Below are positions 29,091-38,841 of a DNA stretch of 64,000 bases, in pieces (position 1 is the stretch's first letter; each line of letters opens with the position of its first letter). The stretch covers positions 558,001-622,000 of the forward strand of contig NZ_AP025458.1 in NCBI RefSeq assembly GCF_024347295.1, written 5' to 3'. The DNA is from Vibrio artabrorum (GTDB taxonomy: Bacteria > Pseudomonadota > Gammaproteobacteria > Enterobacterales > Vibrionaceae). The notes under the pieces were generated by a model. It was not told the DNA's origin. It ran no database searches and was given only the letters and a program-made list of their open reading frames with translations. The translations under genes and the position numbers were made by a program.

Positions 29091-29198
29091 CTTAATTTCC
29101 ACGAATCACTGGGTGATGACGGGAGCAAGCGAAGTGTGTTTGGCTGTTCTTTTGTCTCTCTATGAAGACCTGTCTCTTTTATCAAGAGTCTGAAAGAA

Positions 29199-30689
29199 CT
29201 AGGCAGTTTTGGTTACGCCTTTTGCTTCTTTTTCTTCTTCATCAGCAAGGTCGATATCACCTTTGCCTTTTGAAATTTTGATAACGTAAGCCGCAACACC
29301 TAATGCACTCACTACACCAATGATGGTTGAGATTTGCATTGATAGACCGAAGCCGAGTTGGCTGTTGTTCAGGATGAATGTGATACACACAGATGTCATG
29401 AACACAGCTGGAACCGTAGTTACCCAGTGTAATTTGTTGTGGCGAAGTAGGTAAGCTGAAGCGGTCCATAGCATCATCACTGCTGTGGTTTGGTTAGCAA
29501 AACCGAAATAGCGCCAGATGATACCGAAATCGACTTGAGTCAGGATGCCACCGATAACGAACAGTGGTAGAGCCATCAGTAGGCGATTACGCAGTGTTTT
29601 CTGCTCCATGTTGAAGTATTCAGCAAGAATAAGACGGCTTGAGCGGAACGCGGTATCACCAGAAGTGATAGGCAGGATAACCACACCAAGGAACGCTAGG
29701 ACACCGCCGAATACACCCAGTAGACCAAATGAAGCGCTGTATACCACATTACCCGGGCCGCCGTTTGCAACCGCGTCAGATAGAGATTCAATGGAACCGA
29801 AGAAAGACAGAGCCAGTGCACACCAGATTAGAGCGATGATGCCTTCACCAATCATTGCGCCGTAGAAGACAAAGCGACCGTTTTTCTCGTTTTCCATACA
29901 ACGTGCCATCAGTGGTGACTGAGTGGCGTGGAAGCCTGAGATAGCACCACAAGCGATAGTGATGAATAGAGCGGGCCATAGTGGCAGATCATTCGGATTC
30001 ATGTTGGTGAACATGTCTTTCATCTCGAATCCACCCATGATTTGGTGCTCGTCAGAAAGACCAATCGCAGTGATTAGGCCAACAGACATGAAGATAAGCA
30101 GTGCACCGAACAGTGGGTAGAAGCGACCAATGATTTTATCGACAGGGACAATCGTTGCGATGATGTAGTAAGCAAAGATGATAACAACCATGGTGGTTGT
30201 AGACATCGCGAAATCAGTTTGGTCGTTGATTAGGTTAGTGATCATACCTGCAGGAGCAGAGACGAAGACCACGCCAACAAGAAGCAGTAGAACAATGGCA
30301 AAGATGTTCATAAAGTGTTTTGCGCCATTGCCTAGGTAACGTCCAGTGATGGTTGGAACTGAAGCACCACCATTACGGATAGATAACATACCTGAGAAGT
30401 AGTCGTGTACCGCACCGGCGAAGATACAACCGAGCACGATCCATAGCATTGCTGCCGGGCCGTATAGGGCACCCATGATCGGGCCGAAGATTGGACCGAC
30501 ACCTGCAATGTTAAGCAGTTGAACTAGGTAAACCTTTGGTGTCGACATTGGAACGTAGTCCACGCCATCTTGCTTGGTGTGAGCCGGTGTTTGACGCTTT
30601 TCATTGATACCGAAAATCTTCTCGATAAAGGCACCGTAAATAAAGTAGCCACCAATGAGTGCTGCAACACAGGTAAGAAACCACATCAT
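29199..30689 (-). CDS. cstA: CstA-family carbon starvation/pyruvate transporter
   Basis: A 496-aa membrane protein with about 12-14 spans. The family core is clear: NIAGVGPIFGPIMGALYG near residue 60, GAVHDYFSGMLSIRNGG, and SGFHATQSPL near 255. It is about 200 residues shorter than E. coli CstA (701) or BtsT (716), the short form known in Vibrio. CstA proteins take up peptides or pyruvate under carbon shortage. The next-door BtsS/BtsR pair and three LytTR-type sites in its upstream region suggest pyruvate-responsive control. Its C terminus ends in a charged KGKGDIDLADEEEKEAKG tail. Confidence 0.9.
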   Translation of the reverse strand: MMWFLTCVAALIGGYFIYGAFIEKIFGINEKRQTPAHTKQDGVDYVPMSTPKVYLVQLLNIAGVGPIFGPIMGALYGPAAMLWIVLGCIFAGAVHDYFSGMLSIRNGGASVPTITGRYLGNGAKHFMNIFAIVLLLLVGVVFVSAPAGMITNLINDQTDFAMSTTTMVVIIFAYYIIATIVPVDKIIGRFYPLFGALLIFMSVGLITAIGLSDEHQIMGGFEMKDMFTNMNPNDLPLWPALFITIACGAISGFHATQSPLMARCMENEKNGRFVFYGAMIGEGIIALIWCALALSFFGSIESLSDAVANGGPGNVVYSASFGLLGVFGGVLAFLGVVILPITSGDTAFRSSRLILAEYFNMEQKTLRNRLLMALPLFVIGGILTQVDFGIIWRYFGFANQTTAVMMLWTASAYLLRHNKLHWVTTVPAVFMTSVCITFILNNSQLGFGLSMQISTIIGVVSALGVAAYVIKISKGKGDIDLADEEEKEAKGVTKTA

Positions 30690-30769
30690 AATTTGTTATC
30701 CCTGAATGTATTAATTAAGTCAGGGTGTATATTAAATAGGTGGATGAGAAGAAGCTTCCGCTATGAGAG

Positions 30770-30817
30770 TGAGTGGTCGAATAGCAAATTTAGTGGTGCT
30801 ATAACGGATTGAGTGGT
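30770..30817 (-). promoter_or_regulatory. Three phased BtsR-type operator repeats
   Basis: On the minus strand three octamers, ACCACTCA, ACCACTAA and ACCACTCA, occupy 30810-30817, 30790-30797 and 30770-30777, exactly 20 bp apart. E. coli BtsR (YehT) binds pairs of ACC[G/A]CT[C/T]A with 13-bp spacing; here the spacing is 12. They lie 80-130 bp before the CstA start, upstream of an A+T-rich promoter-like stretch, as expected for an activator. Confidence 0.65.
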
Positions 30818-30981
30818 TTGGCTGGTTTGTCGTTCGGTTGGTGAGAGATCTTGAACGGTCAGTATTCCCTTAAAGGGGCAAACATCAGACAATGAGTGGA
30901 CATCGGCCGGTGTTCAGCGGAGAATTACAAACAAAGGTAACGCTTCGTCAGGAAGTGGTCAGGTAAATATAAAGGACTAAA

Positions 30982-31332
30982 ATGAAAAAAATAATCGCAC
31001 TATTCGCCGTCGCATTTAGCCTTGCAGGATGCAGCGCCAATGTTCAAGATTTAGCGGCAGAAGGTAATTGGCAAGAGATTGGCTATCGTGATGGTCTCAA
31101 AGGCCATACTCAACGTTCGTATTCAGAGATGACCGAGCTTGGCAGCGTCGATCAAGCGAGCTACACAGAGGGTTACCATCTCGGTGTGACTGAGTATTGT
31201 AATCCCAACCATGCTTATCATATTGGTTTATCTGGTCAGGTGTATGAAGGTGTGTGTTCTGGCACCGAAGACGCTCAACGTTTCCGTATGGAATGGCAAC
31301 GTGGCTGGGATGAGTTCTCAAACGACTATTAA
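30982..31332 (+). CDS. DUF2799-type lipoprotein
   Basis: A 116-aa predicted lipoprotein. The signal peptide is MKKIIALFAVAFSLAGC, with lipobox LAGC and the lipidated Cys at residue 17. The mature part has GYRDGLKG, YTEGYHLGVTEYC and FRMEWQRGWDEF, the repeat-like Gly/Tyr pattern of DUF2799, and four Cys in total. The residue after Cys is Ser, so outer-membrane sorting is expected. Function unknown. It is divergent from the CstA gene and monocistronic. Confidence 0.82.
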   Translation: MKKIIALFAVAFSLAGCSANVQDLAAEGNWQEIGYRDGLKGHTQRSYSEMTELGSVDQASYTEGYHLGVTEYCNPNHAYHIGLSGQVYEGVCSGTEDAQRFRMEWQRGWDEFSNDY

Positions 31333-31362
31333 GCCGAAGCTAGCGGTAAGAGCATTCAATAT

Positions 31363-31397
31363 AAAAAGACCAGTACCGTATGTGGACTGGTCTTTTT
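31363..31397 (+). terminator. Terminator of the lipoprotein gene
   Basis: AAAAAGACCAGT and ACTGGTCTTTTT pair across an 11-nt inner loop. Confidence 0.85.
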
Positions 31398-31450
31398 GTA
31401 TGTCGCGAGTGTCACGCTCAGAATGAGACGTTACAAAAGCAGAATCGAGA

Positions 31451-32401
<951 letters not shown>

Positions 32402-33538
32402 TTAGTCAGCACGGTATAGCACGCCGAGAGAGGCGGCTCTGCTTGCACCTGTCACTTCAGGTAAATTGCTTGGCTGTTGATGAACATGACGTTGAGCAAG
32501 CCACGCAAAGGCCATCGCTTCCATGTAGTCGGCATCCACGCCTTTGCTAGTGGTTGAGTCAACCTCCCAACTTGGAAGCAGTTCAGACAGTCGTTTCATC
32601 AACAATGGGTTTCTTGTACCACCGCCACATACGTATAGTGCAGGTTGGTTACCTAAGCGATAGGTGTCCACTTCATTGGCTATCGTTAATGCGGTGTATT
32701 CACAAAGCGTGCGCTGAACATCTTCTGCTGCAAGATCTTTAAATTCTGTCAGTTGTTGCTCTAACCAAGGTAGGTTAAACAACTCTCTACCGGTACTTTT
32801 CGGTGGCATTTGAGATAGATAAGATTCACTTAACAGCTGTTCGAGCAAGGCTTGATTGGTTTGACCTTTCAATGCGAATTGCGCCTCACGGTCAAACTTT
32901 TCGCCAGTGTGCTTATCAACCCAAGCGTCCATCAACATATTGCCCGGGCCAGTATCATATCCCAATGTTGGTTGGTTTGGGCGCAGCACTGAAATATTTG
33001 AGATCCCCCCAATATTCAACACCACAACTGAGCTGTCTTGTGGGTGGAAAATCGTATGGTGGAAAGCGGGGACTAATGGCGCACCTTGTCCGCCTAATGC
33101 CATGTCTTTACGTCTGAAATCAGCAACCGTTTGAATCTCTGTTTTAGCGGCAATGATGTTGGCATCACCCAATTGCATGGTAAAGGGCGAATCGCCGGTT
33201 GGCTGGTGGAATACGGTTTGGCCATGATTGCCGATCGCAGTCACAGAAGAGGCTAGCGTACCTGATTTGTCGAGCAGTTGCAGAACCGCATCAGCAAACA
33301 GGTGGCCAAGCTGGTGGTCGAGTTCGCCAATCGCAATCAAATCGGTTTTCTGACCAATACACACTTCAAGCAGGCGCGCTTTGAGATCGTCAGGCATTGG
33401 GAACTCATCATGAGCAAGCAATGTAATGCTATCGCCTTCAATTGAAACTAATGCGGTATCAACGCCATCCATACTCGTTCCCGACATCACGCCAATATAC
33501 AGTTCCTTATGATCCACTCTTAAGCTCTTGCGCAGCAT
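32402..33538 (-). CDS. anmK: Anhydro-N-acetylmuramic acid kinase
   Basis: AnmK hydrolyses the 1,6-anhydro bond of anhMurNAc and phosphorylates it to MurNAc-6-P, the substrate of MurQ. The 378-aa protein shows GVMSGTSMDGVD near the N terminus, DTGPGN in the middle and CGGGTRNPLL for nucleotide binding. It is divergent from nagZ, which supplies the substrate by removing GlcNAc, so the three genes cover consecutive recycling steps. Confidence 0.96.
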   Translation of the reverse strand: MLRKSLRVDHKELYIGVMSGTSMDGVDTALVSIEGDSITLLAHDEFPMPDDLKARLLEVCIGQKTDLIAIGELDHQLGHLFADAVLQLLDKSGTLASSVTAIGNHGQTVFHQPTGDSPFTMQLGDANIIAAKTEIQTVADFRRKDMALGGQGAPLVPAFHHTIFHPQDSSVVVLNIGGISNISVLRPNQPTLGYDTGPGNMLMDAWVDKHTGEKFDREAQFALKGQTNQALLEQLLSESYLSQMPPKSTGRELFNLPWLEQQLTEFKDLAAEDVQRTLCEYTALTIANEVDTYRLGNQPALYVCGGGTRNPLLMKRLSELLPSWEVDSTTSKGVDADYMEAMAFAWLAQRHVHQQPSNLPEVTGASRAASLGVLYRAD

Positions 33539-33638
33539 TCCTAAACTCTTATCCAGATTGGTTTAAAAACATTGTAAAGCAAATTTAAAGAGAATAATCT
33601 CGGGAAGTTGATGAAATTGGGTTTAATAAGGGATAAAT

Positions 33639-34628
33639 ATGGGACCGTTGTGGGTTGATGTTGCAGGCTACGAACTGACCGCTGAAGACCGAGAGATTTT
33701 AGAGCATCCAACTGTAGGTGGCCTCATCTTATTTTCTCGAAACTATCACGATAGCAAACAGTTATCGGCATTAAATAAAGAGATTCGTAAAGTTGCAAAA
33801 CGTCCTATTTTAATCGGCGTTGACCAAGAAGGCGGCCGAGTTCAGCGTTTTCGTGACGGCTTTTCAATTATCCCAGCGGCTCAGGAATTTGCGACTAAGA
33901 ATCATGGTGAGCAGTTAGCGGAACAAGCAGGTTGGTTGATGGCGGCGGAATTGATTGCCCATGATATCGATTTGAGCTTTGCGCCAGTACTAGACAAAGG
34001 CCACGACTGCAAAGCGATTGGTAGCCGCGCGTTTGGTGAAGATATTGATACCATCGTTCGTCACAGTAGCGCTTTTATTAAGGGCATGAAGTCGGTTGGC
34101 ATGGCGACAACAGGAAAGCACTTCCCTGGACACGGTGGGGTGATTGCAGACTCACACCTTGAAACGCCTTACGATCCTAGAGATGACATCTTTGACACCG
34201 ATATGGCCATCTTCAAGGCGCAAATTGAAGCCGGAATATTGGATGCGATGATGCCTGCGCATGTGGTTTTCTCTCACTATGATGATCAGCCAGCGAGTGG
34301 TTCACAGTATTGGCTTCAAAAGGTATTGAAGCAACAGCTTGGATTTAGAGGCTTGGTGTTCTCTGACGATTTAACAATGGAAGGTGCTGCCATAATGGGC
34401 GGGCCAGCAGACAGAGCGAAGGCGGCTTTGAATGCCGGTTGTGATATGGTGTTGATGTGTAACAAACGAGATGCACAAATTGAGGCTCTTGATCAATTAG
34501 CGATTCAAGAGGTACCTTTAGCCAACTCATTGCTTAAAAAACACAGCTTTGATTTGCCAACTCTTCATTCGGATAGTCGATGGAAAGAGGCCTCAGAGCA
34601 AATCAAACGAATGTTAAACGCTGGGTGA
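33639..34628 (+). CDS. nagZ: beta-N-acetylglucosaminidase NagZ (GH3)
   Basis: NagZ removes GlcNAc from GlcNAc-anhMurNAc peptides in the cytoplasm, which also shapes AmpC beta-lactamase signalling. The 329-aa protein starts [13 protein letters not shown] and has the GH3 motif [14 protein letters not shown] with the NagZ Asp-His catalytic loop, and the nucleophile Asp in [11 protein letters not shown]. It sits next to anmK-murQ in divergent orientation, with 100 bp between the starts. Confidence 0.96.
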   Translation: MGPLWVDVAGYELTAEDREILEHPTVGGLILFSRNYHDSKQLSALNKEIRKVAKRPILIGVDQEGGRVQRFRDGFSIIPAAQEFATKNHGEQLAEQAGWLMAAELIAHDIDLSFAPVLDKGHDCKAIGSRAFGEDIDTIVRHSSAFIKGMKSVGMATTGKHFPGHGGVIADSHLETPYDPRDDIFDTDMAIFKAQIEAGILDAMMPAHVVFSHYDDQPASGSQYWLQKVLKQQLGFRGLVFSDDLTMEGAAIMGGPADRAKAALNAGCDMVLMCNKRDAQIEALDQLAIQEVPLANSLLKKHSFDLPTLHSDSRWKEASEQIKRMLNAG

Positions 34629-34653
34629 TAAATAAACACGCTATAAGTTTTAA

Positions 34654-34684
34654 GAAGGTGATATGAGAAATATCGCCTTTTTTG
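34654..34684 (+). terminator. Terminator of nagZ
   Basis: AAGGTGATAT-GAGAA-ATATCGCCTT followed by TTTT, 26 bp after the stop. Confidence 0.85.
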
Positions 34685-34740
34685 TATGTGTGAAGTACCG
34701 TTTAGTTCTGTTTGTACTAGGTAATGAGCTAAACAGTGCA

Positions 34741-34781
34741 TGTATATAAAAGTTTACATCAAATGTTTTTTATTGTTTACA
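34741..34781 (+). promoter_or_regulatory. Two TyrR boxes upstream of aroF
   Basis: Box 1 (34741-34758) reads TGTATA-N6-TTTACA and box 2 (34764-34781) TGTTTT-N6-TTTACA, against the consensus TGTAAA-N6-TTTACA. They are 23 bp apart start to start, as for paired TyrR boxes in E. coli. They overlap the likely promoter (TTGCAA at 34784 with TATTGT 16 bp on), so tyrosine-dependent repression is expected. Confidence 0.7.
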
Positions 34782-34874
34782 CTTGCAATCGTTTTTATAG
34801 CTGTTATTGTGTTTTTAAAGATTGTTAGCCCATATTGATATTCAGGGTGTAAAAATAAATATACAGGTTGAGTT

Positions 34875-35948
34875 ATGCAGAAAAGTGAATTAAGCAATGT
34901 CAATATCATCGACGAACAGGTACTGATTACTCCAGAGGAGTTAAAAGCGAAATTACCTTTGAGCGATAATGCTCGTCGTTTTATTCAAGAGTCTCGTGAA
35001 ACGATTGCGAACATCATTCATAAGAAAGATCACCGTATGCTTATCGTGTGTGGACCATGTTCTATCCATGATATCGAAGCGGCGAAAGAGTATGCGAAAC
35101 GCCTTAAAGCACTGTCTGAAGAACTGAGCGATCAACTGTATATTGTTATGCGAGTGTACTTTGAGAAGCCTCGTACTACGGTGGGTTGGAAAGGTTTGAT
35201 CAATGACCCGCATCTAGACGGCAGTTTCGATATTGAGCATGGCCTGCATGTTGGCCGTGAGCTGCTTGTTGAACTCGCTGAGATGGAAATTCCACTAGCG
35301 ACAGAAGCACTCGATCCAATCAGCCCACAATACCTAGCCGATACATTCAGCTGGGCGGCGATTGGTGCACGTACGACTGAATCTCAAACTCACCGTGAAA
35401 TGGCAAGTGGTCTTTCAATGCCAATCGGTTTTAAAAACGGCACTGATGGCAACCTAGGTACGGCAATCAATGCGATGCAGGCGGCGTCTTCTAGTCACCG
35501 CTTCATGGGCATCAGCCGTGAAGGTGAGGTTGCACTGCTAACGACTCAGGGTAACCCAAATGGTCACGTTATTTTACGTGGTGGTAAGCAGACAAACTAC
35601 GATTCAGTGTCAGTACATGAGTGTGAAGAAGAGTTGGGTAAGTTTGATTTAGATGCCGCGTTGATGGTGGATTGCAGTCACGCTAACTCTCGTAAAGATT
35701 TCCGTCGCCAGCCACTTGTTGCAGAAGATGTAATTCACCAAATTCGTGAAGGCAACAAGTCGATTATCGGCCTAATGATTGAGAGCCATATTAACGAAGG
35801 AAATCAGCCGTCAGATATTCCTCTCAATGAGATGAAATACGGCGTTTCTATTACCGACGCATGTATCAATTGGGAGTCAACTGAGGCACTATTGAAGCAT
35901 GCACATACGGAGTTAGTTCCGTTTTTAGAAAACCGCTTGAAAGGTTAG
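34875..35948 (+). CDS. aroF: DAHP synthase, tyrosine-sensitive type
   Basis: First enzyme of the shikimate pathway, joining PEP and erythrose 4-phosphate. The 357-aa protein has the class I motifs VCGPCSIHD, YFEKPRTTVGWKGL and GGKQTNYDS. Its N terminus (MQKSELSNVNIIDEQVLITP) tracks E. coli AroF rather than AroG or AroH and keeps Asn8, reported as needed for tyrosine inhibition. tyrA follows 117 bp later and TyrR boxes precede it, the same aroF-tyrA pairing as in E. coli. It is often annotated aroG by length alone. Confidence 0.9.
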   Translation: MQKSELSNVNIIDEQVLITPEELKAKLPLSDNARRFIQESRETIANIIHKKDHRMLIVCGPCSIHDIEAAKEYAKRLKALSEELSDQLYIVMRVYFEKPRTTVGWKGLINDPHLDGSFDIEHGLHVGRELLVELAEMEIPLATEALDPISPQYLADTFSWAAIGARTTESQTHREMASGLSMPIGFKNGTDGNLGTAINAMQAASSSHRFMGISREGEVALLTTQGNPNGHVILRGGKQTNYDSVSVHECEEELGKFDLDAALMVDCSHANSRKDFRRQPLVAEDVIHQIREGNKSIIGLMIESHINEGNQPSDIPLNEMKYGVSITDACINWESTEALLKHAHTELVPFLENRLKG

Positions 35949-36065
35949 TCAGAGTTTGAATTTAAGTGCCTCATATAATGGGGCATTTTAAGATCTGTCG
36001 CTAACGAACCTGCATCAGTGCGGGCCTTTAGATTAGCACGGGCTTATAGATGAGTAAGGAATAAA

Positions 36066-37193
36066 ATGGCCGTTGAACTGAACGAATTACGCGACCAAAT
36101 CGATGCTGTTGATAAACAAATGTTGGATTTACTGGCTCAACGCCTTGCTTTAGTCGAGAAAGTCGGCGAAGTAAAAAGTGAACATGGTTTACCTATTTAT
36201 GTCCCAGAGCGTGAAGCTGCGATGCTGGCATCTCGTCGTCAAGAAGCTGAGAAAATAGGGGTTCCGCCACAGTTAATTGAAGATATTTTGCGTCGAACTA
36301 TGCGTGAGTCCTATGCCAGTGAGAAAGACTCTGGCTTTAAGTGTCTTAACCCAGAGTTACGTTCAGTGGTTATCGTTGGCGGTAATGGCCAACTTGGTGG
36401 CTTGTTTGGCCGTATGTTCAAGCTCTCTGGTTACCAAGTGAAAATTCTTGGCAGCCAAGACTGGGACCGAGCCGATGAAATCTTAGAGAGTGCTGGCCTT
36501 GTGGTTGTTACGGTTCCAATTCATCTAACTGAAGGTGTGATTGCGAAGCTAGGTAACCTACCAAGCGATTGTATTCTATGTGATTTGACCTCAATTAAAT
36601 CGAAACCTCTACAAGCCATGATGAACATACACCAAGGTCCAGTGGTTGGATTACACCCAATGTTTGGCCCTGATGTTCCAAGCTTAGCTAAGCAGGTGAT
36701 TGTTTACAGTGATGGTCGAGGCTCCGAAAGCTACCAATGGCTACTGAATCAATTTGGTATTTGGGGCGCGAGCCTTTGCCAGATGGATGCTGCTGAACAC
36801 GATCACGGCATGACTCTGATTCAAGCACTACGCCACTTCACCTCTTTTGCTTACGGATTGCACCTGAGTAAAGAGAACCCGAACATCGATCAGCTTCTGA
36901 AGCTAAGCTCGCCAATCTACCGACTTGAGATTGCGATGGTCGGTCGTCTGTTTGCTCAAGACCCGAACTTGTACGGTGATATCATTCTTTCTTCAGATGA
37001 GAACATTGAAATGATTCGACGTTTCCATCGTCGTTTCGGTGAAGCATTAGAAATCTTGGATGGCAAAGATAAAGCCAAGTTTGTTGAGAGCTTTAATCAA
37101 GTCAGTGATTGGTTTGGCGACTACTCGCAGCAGTTCTTGCAAGAGAGCCAAAGTCTTCTAAAGCAAGCTCATGATTCGATTCATCGTGGTTAA
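36066..37193 (+). CDS. tyrA: T-protein: chorismate mutase/prephenate dehydrogenase
   Basis: A bifunctional enzyme turning chorismate into 4-hydroxyphenylpyruvate for tyrosine. The 375-aa protein (E. coli 373) has an N-terminal chorismate mutase helix bundle (about 1-90; [20 protein letters not shown]) and an NAD-binding dehydrogenase domain starting [11 protein letters not shown] near residue 102. The conserved [13 protein letters not shown] segment and the EHDHGM segment are present. It is downstream of aroF and ends in a strong terminator. Confidence 0.96.
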   Translation: MAVELNELRDQIDAVDKQMLDLLAQRLALVEKVGEVKSEHGLPIYVPEREAAMLASRRQEAEKIGVPPQLIEDILRRTMRESYASEKDSGFKCLNPELRSVVIVGGNGQLGGLFGRMFKLSGYQVKILGSQDWDRADEILESAGLVVVTVPIHLTEGVIAKLGNLPSDCILCDLTSIKSKPLQAMMNIHQGPVVGLHPMFGPDVPSLAKQVIVYSDGRGSESYQWLLNQFGIWGASLCQMDAAEHDHGMTLIQALRHFTSFAYGLHLSKENPNIDQLLKLSSPIYRLEIAMVGRLFAQDPNLYGDIILSSDENIEMIRRFHRRFGEALEILDGKDKAKFVESFNQVSDWFGDYSQQFLQESQSLLKQAHDSIHRG

Positions 37194-37211
37194 AACCCGT
37201 TTAAAATCATA

Positions 37212-37241
37212 AAAAAGAGCGACCAGACGGTCGCTCTTTTT
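37212..37241 (+). terminator. Terminator of aroF-tyrA
   Basis: AAAAAGAGCGACC-AGAC-GGTCGCTCTTTTT, 19 bp after the tyrA stop. Its symmetry means it may also serve the convergent M23 gene. Confidence 0.92.
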
Positions 37242-37322
37242 GTTGGTGTGGAACGCTATCAAAGCATTTGGCCTACAGTAGTCTAAAAGCGATTAGATCA
37301 TCATAGGCCAAACCAATAGGCT

Positions 37323-38333
37323 CTAGTTCGTCGTGATAGGTTTCTTGCTATCTTCGCTTGATACGGTGTCGATGGTCGAGCTAATGTAAGGTACGTTCGT
37401 TAGGTTGATCTGTAAGCGAACCACATTATCAATCAGTTGAACCAGTGGGCCCCATTTAACCTTTTTCTCTTTTTCGAACACGTAGTTGAAGTTTTCCGGT
37501 GTCCAATCCATCAAGTATTGAGGGTTCAGTGAACGACCAAGGAAGCGTACTTCATAATGCAAGTGTGGGCCGGTTGAGTTACCTGAGTTACCGCAGCTTG
37601 CAATCACATCACCTTTACTCACAAACTGACCGCTGCGAACTTTGAACTTTTGTAGGTGCGCGTAAGAACTCATGAAACCGAACGAGTGGCGCACAGTAAT
37701 AAAGTTACCGAAGCCTTTGTTACTTGGGCGTACCGTTTCAATCACTCCATCGGCGGGCGCGACAATATCTTCACCACGCTTACACGTCAGATCGATACCA
37801 GTATGTACATGGCGTTTACCTGAAATAGGGTTAGTGCGGCTACCATAAGAAGAAGAGATACGTTGATAAGCCATCGGGCTGTCGTTTGGAATCAAACGGA
37901 ACATTGTGGCTCTTACTGCTGAATCGACTGCAGCCGCATCAATACGTTCTTCTAAAGAGACATCATCAGTAAGCAGTTCCTCATCGGCAAGACCCAGTAC
38001 AGATTCCACATCAAAGACGCGCTTACCAAGCAGTTGGATCGTGCTTTCTTTCTCGGTGAGTGCCTGTGATAGCGAGTGGTTGGTTTCTACCTGCTCAGCG
38101 TAAAGATCTTCAGTTTGCTCTTTTTCAACAATCAGCGTTTCAATCAACTGTTGGGCATCACCCGCTTGCAGTGCGAGTTCTTGTTTATTCTCGAAGTGCA
38201 TGTATGCCATTCCGCCAATGAATAACGGCACTGAAAAGAGTGCTGTCGTGCATATGAGTACGGTTTTACGGCCGAAATAAAACGTCTGTTCCCCCTGACG
38301 AGAGGGAATCGTAATGGAAATTTTTCTAGACAT
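37323..38333 (-). CDS. M23 family peptidoglycan endopeptidase, membrane-anchored
   Basis: A 336-aa protein with a short cytoplasmic N terminus, one membrane span (about 25-46: TVLICTTALFSVPLFIGGMAYM), a coiled-coil stretch rich in Glu and Gln (about 50-110) and a C-terminal LytM/M23 domain. The zinc ligands are visible in HTGIDL and GPHLHYEV, so the enzyme should be active, cutting D,D-crosslinks in the periplasm. It resembles the TagE-type M23 proteins of V. cholerae, and I cannot assign it to ShyA, ShyB or ShyC. It is adjacent to, and on the same strand as, the PilZ gene. Confidence 0.85.
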   Translation of the reverse strand: MSRKISITIPSRQGEQTFYFGRKTVLICTTALFSVPLFIGGMAYMHFENKQELALQAGDAQQLIETLIVEKEQTEDLYAEQVETNHSLSQALTEKESTIQLLGKRVFDVESVLGLADEELLTDDVSLEERIDAAAVDSAVRATMFRLIPNDSPMAYQRISSSYGSRTNPISGKRHVHTGIDLTCKRGEDIVAPADGVIETVRPSNKGFGNFITVRHSFGFMSSYAHLQKFKVRSGQFVSKGDVIASCGNSGNSTGPHLHYEVRFLGRSLNPQYLMDWTPENFNYVFEKEKKVKWGPLVQLIDNVVRLQINLTNVPYISSTIDTVSSEDSKKPITTN

Positions 38334-38382
38334 GATTCTGTATTAGCTAAATGCTTCTAATCGAAAAAAGGTAGTGGCGGTA

Positions 38383-38751
38383 TTATTCCTGACCTAAATC
38401 AGTAAGGTGTTCCATCTCTCTATAAAGCAGTTCATCGTCACCCACATTAAGCTCAATAAGGCGCTTAAGGTGGCTGATACTATCAATATCTAAATGTTCT
38501 ATACGCAAACGCATTGAGGTATTGATGGTTGAGACTATCGTTGCTTCTAACTGAATATTGATATCACTGTTTTCGAGCTTAAAGCTCACTTCAACAGGAG
38601 AGTCATGGCTGAGCTGTTGCCCATCATCACATCGAAGGAGCAAACCATGAAGAGATAAGTCTTGCACTGAGCCGGATACCTTTACTTGTCCTTGTGATAT
38701 TTCAGTCGGAGCTTGATAAATAACTCGTGAAAATTGACGTCTTTCAATCAT
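38383..38751 (-). CDS. PilZ domain protein, probable c-di-GMP receptor
   Basis: A 122-aa single-domain PilZ protein starting at the ATG complementary to 38749-38751 (IERRQFSRV). The c-di-GMP motif RxxxR is present as RRQFSR at the N terminus and the D/NxSxxG motif as DLSLHG about 30 residues on, so ligand binding is likely. A longer start at 38799 would add 16 hydrophobic residues and overlap a terminator. vpsR, another c-di-GMP responder, is in the same window but 34 kb away. Confidence 0.85.
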   Translation of the reverse strand: MIERRQFSRVIYQAPTEISQGQVKVSGSVQDLSLHGLLLRCDDGQQLSHDSPVEVSFKLENSDINIQLEATIVSTINTSMRLRIEHLDIDSISHLKRLIELNVGDDELLYREMEHLTDLGQE

Positions 38752-38797
38752 AATTAATCTCTTTATATCGATGGATAACACGTAAGCCAGATATATC

Positions 38798-38822
38798 AAA
38801 GGCCGCTATTATTGCGGCCTTT
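38798..38822 (-). terminator. Terminator of ettA
   Basis: AAAGGCCGC-TATTATT-GCGGCCTTT, 20 bp after the ettA stop on the minus strand. Confidence 0.85.
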
Positions 38823-38841
38823 GTTCAAAATGCAAGCGAAT

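Noticed and set aside
28933..29193. 86-codon plus-strand ORF between btsS and the CstA gene
   Set aside because: It crosses the terminator hairpin at 29062-29087 and has no ribosome site or recognisable content.
30570..30812. 80-codon plus-strand ORF over the cstA start
   Set aside because: It overlaps the CstA coding region on the other strand and the operator repeats, with no family resemblance.
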